A stretch of DNA of 13,721 nucleotides from positions 1 to 13,721 of the forward strand of contig CAMURX010000022.1 of NCBI GenBank assembly GCA_947097615.1, read 5' to 3'. Shown here piece after piece: positions 5,161-10,374 of the stretch. The stretch is from an uncultured Neisseria sp. GTDB lineage: Bacteria; Pseudomonadota; Gammaproteobacteria; Burkholderiales; Neisseriaceae. Position 1 is the first letter of the stretch; each line of letters opens with the position of its first letter. Position numbers and translations under genes: made by a program. The notes under the pieces were generated by a model. It searched no databases. It saw only the letters and a program-made list of their open reading frames with translations, and had not been told where the DNA came from.

Positions 5161-5831
5161 ACCGCAACGCCCTCGAAAATCTGCAATCCCTGCTGCCCGA
5201 ATTCCAAAAAGCCATCCAGCAGACCCTCGTCATGGTCGGCGTTTCCGCCACCATCGCCGTCATCGCCGGCGGCGCGCTCGGCATCTGGCTCTTCACCAGC
5301 GCGCGCGGCCAGATATTCGCCAACCCGCCGCTCAACCGTATCGTCAGCTGGCTGGTCAGCTTCATGCGCGCCTTCCCCTTCGTCATCCTGATGATTGTGC
5401 TCATGCCGCTCACCCGCGCCGTCGTCGGCACCTCCTTCGGCCCCCTGGCCGCCTGCGTCTCCCTCTCCATCGCCGCCAGCTTCTATTTCGCCCGACTTGT
5501 CGAACAAAACCTCAACGAAGTGTCCAAAGGCGTGATCGAAGCCGCACAGGCCATGGGCGCCAAACCGTCAACCATCATCTTCAAAGTGCTGATAAACGAA
5601 GCCCGCGCCGGCCTCATCCTCAGCATCACCATCCTCATGATCGCCATTCTCGGCGAGAGCGCCGCCGCCGGCCTCATCGGCGGCGGCGGCATCGGCGACC
5701 TCGGCATCCGCTACGGCCACCAGCGCTACATGCCCGAAGTCATGGCCGCCGTCGTCGCCCTGCTCAGCGCCATCGTCATCGTCGTCCAAAGCCTCGGCAA
5801 CTACCTGTCGGTCAAAGCGGACAAACGCTAG
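5157..5831 (+). CDS. metI: Methionine ABC transporter permease MetI
   Basis: This 224-aa inner-membrane permease of the MetI family has about five hydrophobic segments, the EAA cytoplasmic loop [19 protein letters not shown] (128-146) and the family hallmark [16 protein letters not shown] (172-187). I start at ATG 5157, which overlaps the metN stop by 4 nt and implies translational coupling. The frame is open further upstream, but that stretch is antisense-like Arg/Pro-rich sequence and is only a shadow of metN. The 217-225 aa length is normal. The gap to metQ is 189 nt and contains three DUS, so metQ may be expressed partly on its own. Confidence 0.93.
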   Translation: MNRNALENLQSLLPEFQKAIQQTLVMVGVSATIAVIAGGALGIWLFTSARGQIFANPPLNRIVSWLVSFMRAFPFVILMIVLMPLTRAVVGTSFGPLAACVSLSIAASFYFARLVEQNLNEVSKGVIEAAQAMGAKPSTIIFKVLINEARAGLILSITILMIAILGESAAAGLIGGGGIGDLGIRYGHQRYMPEVMAAVVALLSAIVIVVQSLGNYLSVKADKR

Positions 5832-5846
5832 CCCGCGCACCCGGGA

Positions 5847-5970
5847 AGGCCGTCTGAAACCCGTTTGCGCCCGCACGCAAACCGTTTAAAATCCGCAACC
5901 GGCCGCGAACGCACCCAATCCGCTTTCAGACGGCCGCACCATTCCGGCGTCCTGCAAAAGGCCGTCTGAA
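5847..5970. repeat. DUS cluster in the metI-metQ spacer
   Basis: AG-DUS lie at 5847-5858 and 5959-5970, with an inverted copy at 5925-5936 that has one mismatch (last base G). The first and inverted copies could form a hairpin with a 66-nt loop, which itself holds a 7-bp hairpin GTTTGCG/CGCAAAC (5863-5869 with 5876-5882). No T-run follows, so termination here would be weak at best. Confidence 0.55.
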
Positions 5971-6020
5971 AAAAACGCCGCAACACCGCGGCACCCACAC
6001 CCACCCATAGGAGATTATTT

Positions 6021-6932
6021 ATGAACGCATTCGTCAAACTCACTCTCGCCGCAGCCCTCGGCTTCGGCCTTGCAGCCTGCGGCAGCCAGTCCGCCGATAA
6101 CGCCGCCTCCGGCACGGCCGGCAGCGCCCCCGCCGCAGAAACCGCCGCCAAAAGCGAACTCCGCTTCGGCACGACTCCGGGCGATTTCGGCGACATGGTC
6201 AAAGAACAAATCAAACCCATGCTGGAAAAACAAGGCTACACCGTCAGCCTCACCGAATTTCCCGACTACGTCACCCCCAACAAAGCCCTGGCCGAAAACG
6301 AGATCGACATCAACATCTTCCAGCACAAACCCTATCTCGACTCCTTCAAAGCCGAACACAACCTCGACCTTACCGAAGTCTTCCAAGTGCCTACCGCCCC
6401 CTTGGGCATCTACCCGGGCAAACTGGCCAAACTCGAAGAAGTGAAAGACGGCAGCACCGTCGCCATCCCCAACGACCCCTCCAACCTCGCCCGTGCGCTG
6501 GTGATGATGGACGAATTGGGCTGGATCAAACTCAAAGACGGCATCGACCCGCTCAAAGCCTCGCGTGCCGACATCGCCGAAAACAGCAAAAACATCGAGT
6601 TTGTCGAAATGGAAGCCGCCAACCTGCCGCGCAGCCGCCAAGACGTCGACTTCGCCATCGTCAACGGCAACTACGCCATGAGCAGCGGCATGAAACTCAC
6701 CGAAGCCCTGTTCCAAGAACCCAGCTTCGCCTACGTCAACTGGTCTGCCGTGCGCACTGCCGACAAAGACGCCAAATGGGTGAAAGACATCGAATCCGCC
6801 TACAACTCCGACGAATTCAAAACCTACGCACACCAGCGCTTCGCCGGCTACAAATACCCCGCCTCCTGGGGTGAAAACGCCGCCGCAGGCGCCAAAGCAG
6901 AAGCCGCTTCCGCCGCCTCTGCCGCCAAATAA
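6021..6932 (+). CDS. metQ: Methionine-binding lipoprotein MetQ (GNA1946-like)
   Basis: This 303-aa substrate-binding lipoprotein captures methionine for MetNI. It has a lipoprotein signal with lipobox LAAC (lipidated Cys20), an Ala/Ser linker, then the NlpA-family core (FGTTPGDFGDMVKEQIKPML, INIFQHKPYLDSF, VPTAPLGIYPGK, NDPSNLARALVM, NGNYAMSSGM). From memory the core closely resembles meningococcal GNA1946, a surface-exposed lipoprotein studied as a vaccine antigen. A strong AGGAGA ribosome binding site stands 7-8 nt before ATG 6021. The protein extends past the usual end (about YKYPAxW) with an Ala-rich tail, AAAGAKAEAASAASAAK, so it is slightly longer than the meningococcal protein. A strong DUS terminator follows. 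Confidence 0.95.
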   Translation: MNAFVKLTLAAALGFGLAACGSQSADNAASGTAGSAPAAETAAKSELRFGTTPGDFGDMVKEQIKPMLEKQGYTVSLTEFPDYVTPNKALAENEIDINIFQHKPYLDSFKAEHNLDLTEVFQVPTAPLGIYPGKLAKLEEVKDGSTVAIPNDPSNLARALVMMDELGWIKLKDGIDPLKASRADIAENSKNIEFVEMEAANLPRSRQDVDFAIVNGNYAMSSGMKLTEALFQEPSFAYVNWSAVRTADKDAKWVKDIESAYNSDEFKTYAHQRFAGYKYPASWGENAAAGAKAEAASAASAAK

Positions 6933-6943
6933 GCCGGCATGAC

Positions 6944-6992
6944 AAAAAGGCCGTCTGAAAACTCCCGACAGAGTTTTTCAGACGGCCTTTTT
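6944..6992. terminator. DUS-pair terminator after metQ
   Basis: Two inverted AG-DUS (6948-6959, 6977-6988) form a stem of about 21 bp, with a one-base bulge, that runs from A5 to T5 and closes on a 6-nt loop. It ends the met operon and can also stop transcription coming from the right. Confidence 0.85.
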
Positions 6993-7049
6993 CCAAACCT
7001 TCTACCGCACCCGCAAAAGCAGGCCATCCACGCGACCTAAATGCCGGAC

Positions 7050-7074
7050 AAAAAAATAACCGCTCGAAGCGGTT
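7050..7074 (-). terminator. Terminator of tRNA-Leu
   Basis: On the minus strand AACCGCT-TCG-AGCGGTT (7-bp perfect stem, 3-nt loop) is followed by ATTTTTTT. It begins 3 nt after the tRNA CCA end. Confidence 0.8.
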
Positions 7075-7076
7075 TG

Positions 7077-7161
7077 TGGTGCCCGGGGTCGGACTCGAAC
7101 CGACACACCTTTCGGCGGGAGATTTTGAGTCTCCTGTGTCTACCAATTTCACCACCCGGGC
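7077..7161 (-). tRNA. tRNA-Leu (anticodon CAA)
   Basis: The 85-nt minus-strand sequence folds as a class II tRNA. The acceptor GCCCGGG pairs with CCCGGGC, followed by discriminator A and an encoded CCA. The anticodon arm is GGAGA-CTCAAAA-TCTCC, giving anticodon CAA, which reads UUG. A long variable arm and a GGTTCGAGTCC T-arm follow. Length, long variable arm and anticodon all agree with leucine. It lies between metQ and sco, both on the other strand, and has its own promoter and terminator. Confidence 0.97.
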
Positions 7162-7177
7162 AGGTAATAAAGGCGCA

Positions 7178-7205
7178 ATTATAGCGGAAAAAAACCGCTT
7201 GTAAA
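7178..7205 (-). promoter_or_regulatory. Promoter of tRNA-Leu
   Basis: Reading leftward, TTTACA (7205-7200) and a perfect TATAAT (7183-7178) are 16 nt apart, with a start about 10 nt before the tRNA 5' end. The spacer is an inverted repeat (AGCGG-T7-CCGCT). Confidence 0.75.
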
Positions 7206-7386
7206 GCAGTACGGATGGATTTTACGGGAAATACAGCCCAATGCATTGAACAAAAAAACGATTTTCCCCAAACCAAAAACTTTGCCTAAATCAACTTTCC
7301 TTTACTTTCTTCCGCAGTTTCATTCCACTGCCGCCCGAAACACGGTAAGATTGCAGCGATTTTGTCCACTTGCGAAAGGTCTGACC

Positions 7387-8043
7387 ATGAAACACCGTTA
7401 CCTTGCCCTGCTGAGCACCCTCCTGCTTGCCGCCTGCTCGCAGGAAACCGCGCAAAACAACGCACCCGCCGCTTCGCAGGCACAGGAAGTCCCCGCCGCT
7501 TCCGCACCGAAATCTCAAGCACAGGGCGGTTTTTTCGGCACCAACGTACAAAAAGACGACATCGGCGGCGATTTCACGCTGACCGACGGCGACGGCAAAC
7601 CCTTTACCCTCAGCAGCCTGAAAGGCAAAGTCGTGCTGCTCACCTTCGGCTACACCAACTGTCCCGACGTCTGCCCCACCAGCCTGCTGACCTACAGCGA
7701 AGTGCTCGGCCAGCTCGGTGAACAGGCCAAAGACGTGGCCGTGGTATTCGTCAGCGTCGACCCCGACCGCGACACGCCCGAAGTAGTGGGCAAATTCGCC
7801 AAAACCTTCAACCCCGACTTCATCGGCCTCACCGCCACCGGCGATCAAAGCATCCCCGTCGTCAAACAGCAATACCGCGTAGTATCGGCCAAATCGCAGG
7901 AACAGTCGGCCGACATCTACCTGATCGACCACACCGCCGGCACCTACGTTTTGGATAAAAACGGCGAAACCGTGCTGATGGAAAACTACGGCAGAACATC
8001 GGGCGAAATCGCCGCCGACGTCAAACGCCTGCTCCAATCCTAA
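7387..8043 (+). CDS. sco: Sco1/SenC family lipoprotein
   Basis: This 218-aa protein has a lipoprotein signal (lipobox LAAC, Cys17), an Ala/Gln-rich linker, then a thioredoxin-like Sco domain starting at DFTLTDGDGKPFTL. The copper-binding or redox motif CPDVC (Cys92, Cys96) and the distal ligand His182 (IDHT) are intact. Sco proteins deliver copper to the CuA site of cytochrome oxidase. Neisserial Sco has been linked mainly to protection from oxidative stress and to redox/copper handling, since pathogenic Neisseria lack a CuA-type aa3 oxidase. ATG 7387 follows GAAAGGT at good spacing. An open frame extends upstream to 7246 but has no signal peptide sense. No clear promoter was found in 7206-7386. 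A DUS hairpin follows. Confidence 0.93.
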   Translation: MKHRYLALLSTLLLAACSQETAQNNAPAASQAQEVPAASAPKSQAQGGFFGTNVQKDDIGGDFTLTDGDGKPFTLSSLKGKVVLLTFGYTNCPDVCPTSLLTYSEVLGQLGEQAKDVAVVFVSVDPDRDTPEVVGKFAKTFNPDFIGLTATGDQSIPVVKQQYRVVSAKSQEQSADIYLIDHTAGTYVLDKNGETVLMENYGRTSGEIAADVKRLLQS

Positions 8044-8052
8044 ATACTTTCC

Positions 8053-8092
8053 AGGCCGTCTGAAACCGCCGCCGCGCGTTTTCAGACGGCCT
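8053..8092. terminator. DUS-pair hairpin after sco
   Basis: Opposed AG-DUS (8053-8064, 8081-8092) form a 13-bp stem with a GC-rich 14-nt loop. No T-run follows, so termination may be partial, allowing readthrough into hisG 18 nt later. Confidence 0.65.
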
Positions 8093-8109
8093 CAACCGTG
8101 GAAAACCCC

Positions 8110-8757
8110 ATGCCGGACAACAGTCTCACCATCGCGCTATCCAAAGGCCGCATCTTCGAAGAAACCCTGCCGCTGCTGGCGGCCGCAGGCATCTCCCCCG
8201 TCGAAGATCCCGAAAAATCGCGCAAACTGGTTATCGCTACCAACGATCCCGACATCCGCCTGGTTATCGTCCGTGCCTCCGACGTGCCGACCTATGTACG
8301 CTACGGCGCGGCCGATTTCGGCATCGCGGGGCGCGACGTCCTCATCGAACACGGTGGCGAAGGACTTTACCAGCCGCTGGACTTGCAGATTGCCAAATGC
8401 CGCATGATGGTGGCCGTGCCGCAGGGTTTCGACTACGCCGCCGCCTCGCAGCCCGGCAGCCGCCTACGTATCGCCACCAAATACCCCCGCATCGCCGCAG
8501 AACATTTCGCGGGCAAAGGCGTGCATGTGGACATCATCAAACTTTACGGTTCGATGGAACTCGCTCCGCTGGTCGGCCTGTCCGACGCCATCGTCGATCT
8601 CGTTTCCACCGGCAACACCCTGAAAGCCAACCGCCTCGAAGCCGTCGAACACATCTGCGACATTTCCAGCCGCCTCGTCGTCAACAAAGCCGCGCTGAAA
8701 CTGAAACACAACCGCTTACAGGCGGTTATCGACGCTTTCTCAGCCGCCGCAAACTGA
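8110..8757 (+). CDS. hisG: ATP phosphoribosyltransferase, short form
   Basis: This 215-aa cytoplasmic enzyme catalyses the first step of histidine synthesis, ATP + PRPP to phosphoribosyl-ATP. It begins [18 protein letters not shown] and contains [32 protein letters not shown] sequence ([13 protein letters not shown] at 144-156) and the PRPP-binding loop [16 protein letters not shown] (159-174). The length is that of the short HisG class. This class lacks the C-terminal regulatory domain and needs HisZ, which must be encoded elsewhere. I start at ATG 8110 (MPDNS), 7 nt after a GGAAA. A GTG at 8098 would add four residues and is nearly adjacent to the DUS. No other his gene is nearby, which is usual for the scattered his genes of Neisseria. 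Confidence 0.95.
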   Translation: MPDNSLTIALSKGRIFEETLPLLAAAGISPVEDPEKSRKLVIATNDPDIRLVIVRASDVPTYVRYGAADFGIAGRDVLIEHGGEGLYQPLDLQIAKCRMMVAVPQGFDYAAASQPGSRLRIATKYPRIAAEHFAGKGVHVDIIKLYGSMELAPLVGLSDAIVDLVSTGNTLKANRLEAVEHICDISSRLVVNKAALKLKHNRLQAVIDAFSAAAN

Positions 8758-8865
8758 ACACAGATTCTGCCCGGCGTGTGACATTCGGCCTGCTAAGCGG
8801 TTTTCACCAAAAAACACCGCCGCAAGCCTGATGGCCTACCACCCCAAAACAAAGGAGAAAACAAT

Positions 8866-9597
8866 ATGGCACACCTGCTGATCGACACCGTCAAAACCGA
8901 TTCCGGCAAAAAATACATTCCCTTCGGCACACACCGTGTCCGCCTGTTTGCCGACAAAAAATCGGCCACACCCTTCCGCAGCCTGCTGCGCATCCGCAAA
9001 AAAGCAGACGGCAAAAAAAACCAAAGCGGCAGCGGCAGATTCCGCCTGCTGGTGCTGCGCAAATCCGCCGTCCGAGCCGCTATTCTGGCCGAAACGGAGA
9101 AAATCCTCGCTGCCGACCCTAAAGCCGAAATCGCCGTTATCAGCCCCCGCCGCAAACTGCGCCTGAAACTCGGCAAACTGCAACAGCGTCACCCCGACGC
9201 ACGCATCTTCTGCGGCGGCAAACTGGGCAAAAAAGCGCGCCGCTTCCTGTCCGCAGGCAACAGGCCGTCTGAAAACGTTTCAGACGGCCTCCAAGCAGGC
9301 AATGCCCTCGTGCAGGAAACTGAAAACAACATCATTGCCGAAGCCGCCGTGCAAGTGCGTGCCGCCGCCACGGCCGTTCTGCTGCCGCCACCGCAACATC
9401 CCGAACCCGCCGCAGACACTTCCGCAGTACCCGCCCATATCGTCCTACTCATCAGGAAAAACCGTCCGAAAAAGAAAGCCGCCCTGCTCGCTCTGCTCGA
9501 ACAGCAGCACGCCGCCGATGCCGCCGCGCTGCTTGTCGGCCTGCAACAGCAGGGATACCTGAAAATCGACGCGGCCGAAAACGTCCGCTATCTGTAA
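8866..9597 (+). CDS. Unrecognised basic protein with an in-frame DUS hairpin
   Basis: This 243-aa protein has a strong AAGGAGA ribosome binding site before ATG 8866. I do not recognise it. It falls into parts: a very basic N-terminal region (1-130: FGTHRVRLFADKKSATPFRS, RIRKKADGKKNQ, RFRLLVLRKSAVRA, SPRRKLRLKLGKLQQRHP, KLGKKARRFL); a short stretch RPSENVSDGL (133-142) encoded by a perfect DUS palindrome; an Ala/Pro-rich linker (about 150-190); and a C-terminal region (about 193-243) with a predicted helix-helix-strand pattern ending GLQQQGYLKIDAAENVRYL. That end is reminiscent of the winged-helix tail of some NYN/PIN-like RNA-binding proteins, but this is only an impression. There is no signal peptide or membrane segment, so it is probably cytoplasmic and nucleic-acid binding. 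It starts 108 nt after hisG. Confidence 0.75.
   Translation: MAHLLIDTVKTDSGKKYIPFGTHRVRLFADKKSATPFRSLLRIRKKADGKKNQSGSGRFRLLVLRKSAVRAAILAETEKILAADPKAEIAVISPRRKLRLKLGKLQQRHPDARIFCGGKLGKKARRFLSAGNRPSENVSDGLQAGNALVQETENNIIAEAAVQVRAAATAVLLPPPQHPEPAADTSAVPAHIVLLIRKNRPKKKAALLALLEQQHAADAAALLVGLQQQGYLKIDAAENVRYL
9262..9290. repeat. Perfect DUS palindrome inside a coding region
   Basis: AG-DUS 9262-9273 and its inverse 9279-9290 make a 13-bp stem with a 3-nt loop, in frame with the surrounding ORF (codons 133-142). Elsewhere in the window the same structure is intergenic and acts as a terminator. Here no T-run follows. Confidence 0.9.
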
Positions 9598-9603
9598 TGC
9601 AAA

Positions 9604-9640
9604 AGGCCGTCTGAAAGCGGGGCTTCAACGGAGTTAAAAC
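9604..9640. repeat. Third copy of the DUS-GCTTCAACG-AGTTAAAAC repeat
   Basis: AG-DUS (9604-9615) is followed by AGC-3-GCTTCAACG(G)AGTTAAAAC, matching 372-409 and the left arm at 2129-2160. The right DUS arm that should follow is split by a dRS3-like unit (9650-9689). Confidence 0.7.
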
Positions 9641-9649
9641 GCCGCAGCC

Positions 9650-9689
9650 TTTTCAGAAACGTCATTCCCGCGCAGGCGGGAACGGCCTC
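9650..9689. repeat. DUS arm split by a dRS3-like palindrome (copy B)
   Basis: TTTTCAGA and CGGCCTC, the two halves of an inverted DUS, flank 25 bp that contain ATTCCC-N8-GGGAAC (9664-9683). This is one base from the dRS3 core ATTCCC-N8-GGGAAT. dRS3 sequences are known integration targets for neisserial filamentous phages. The unit ends 20 nt before rfbC. Confidence 0.75.
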
Positions 9690-9709
9690 AAACCGACACA
9701 CACCGCATC

Positions 9710-10249
9710 ATGAAAATCATCGACACCGCCCTCCCCGACGTGAAACTTTTAGAGCCGCAGGTTTTCGGCGACGCACGCGGCTTTTTTATGGAAACCTTCC
9801 GCGACGAATGGTTTAAGACCAATATATGCGAACGCACATTCGTACAGGAAAACCATTCCAAATCAGGTAAAGGCGTATTGCGCGGCCTGCATTACCAAAC
9901 CGAAAACACACAAGGCAAACTCGTGCGCGTGGTGTCGGGCGAAGTGTTCGACGTGGCCGTCGATATGCGCCGCAGTTCGCCGACTTTCGGACAATGGGCG
10001 GGCGAAACCCTCTCCGCCGGCAACAAACGCCAGCTTTGGGTGCCCGAAGGCTTCGCCCACGGCTTTTATGTTTTGAGCGACGAAGCCGAGTTCGTCTATA
10101 AATGCACCGACTATTACAACCCACAGGCCGAACACTCGCTGATTTGGAACGACCCCGCCGTCGGCATCGACTGGCCGCTGCAAGGCGAACCGAAGCTGTC
10201 GGCCAAAGACCTCGCTGGCAAACCGCTGTCTGAAGCGGCAACGTTTTAA
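9710..10249 (+). CDS. rfbC: dTDP-4-dehydrorhamnose 3,5-epimerase
   Basis: This 179-aa full-length RmlC-family cupin epimerises dTDP-4-keto-6-deoxyglucose at C3 and C5 on the way to dTDP-L-rhamnose. Family motifs are DARGFFMETFR (21-31), FVQENHSKS (44-52), the catalytic-His motif LRGLHYQ (His61), LWVPEGFAHGFYVLS (109-123, with His117), and the Tyr-rich YKCTDYYNP (130-138) that holds the second catalytic residue. In the meningococcal capsule locus rfbC belongs to region D with rfbB, rfbA and galE. Here no rfbB, rfbA or rfbD is visible, and a non-capsule gene lies upstream, so this copy is isolated or at the edge of the locus. No Shine-Dalgarno precedes the ATG. Confidence 0.95.
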   Translation: MKIIDTALPDVKLLEPQVFGDARGFFMETFRDEWFKTNICERTFVQENHSKSGKGVLRGLHYQTENTQGKLVRVVSGEVFDVAVDMRRSSPTFGQWAGETLSAGNKRQLWVPEGFAHGFYVLSDEAEFVYKCTDYYNPQAEHSLIWNDPAVGIDWPLQGEPKLSAKDLAGKPLSEAATF

Positions 10250-10262
10250 ACACGCACAAAAA

Positions 10263-10330
10263 AGGCCGCCAGAAGCGCCCCGAGACTTTAACTTCACTTT
10301 CAGACGGCCTCAAACAAAAGGCCGTCTGAA
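10263..10330. terminator. DUS hairpin and extra DUS between rfbC and kpsC
   Basis: A decayed DUS (10263-10274, two mismatches) faces a good inverted AG-DUS (10299-10310) and could form an imperfect hairpin behind rfbC. A second AG-DUS follows in plus orientation at 10319-10330. No strong T-run is present, so the spacer may let rfbC and kpsC share a transcript. Confidence 0.45.
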
Positions 10331-10374
10331 AAAACGGCGGCGGCAACATCCGAACCAAACTCCGACACCGAATC

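Noticed and set aside
6015..6833. Minus-strand 272-codon ORF opposite metQ
   Set aside because: Shadow of metQ with no recognisable domain. metQ is unambiguous on the plus strand.
7183..7199. Inverted repeat AGCGG-T7-CCGCT as an operator or terminator
   Set aside because: It lies exactly in the 16-nt spacer of the tRNA promoter. The stem is only 5 bp, and it could be a leftover of promoter sequence, with no evidence of a regulator.
6817..7276. Minus-strand ORFs over the tRNA (MVKLVDTGDSKSPAERCVGS and a longer one)
   Set aside because: They are translations of the tRNA-Leu gene, a well-known annotation artefact.
8098..8109. GTG start for hisG four codons upstream
   Set aside because: ATG 8110 has SD-like GGAAA at better spacing and matches the usual HisG N-terminus. 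The GTG is only 6 nt after the DUS hairpin.
8758..8865. Spacer between hisG and the unknown gene
   Set aside because: No promoter, DUS or clear terminator found. A loose GCGGTTTT/AAAA..CCGC hairpin is too imperfect to call.
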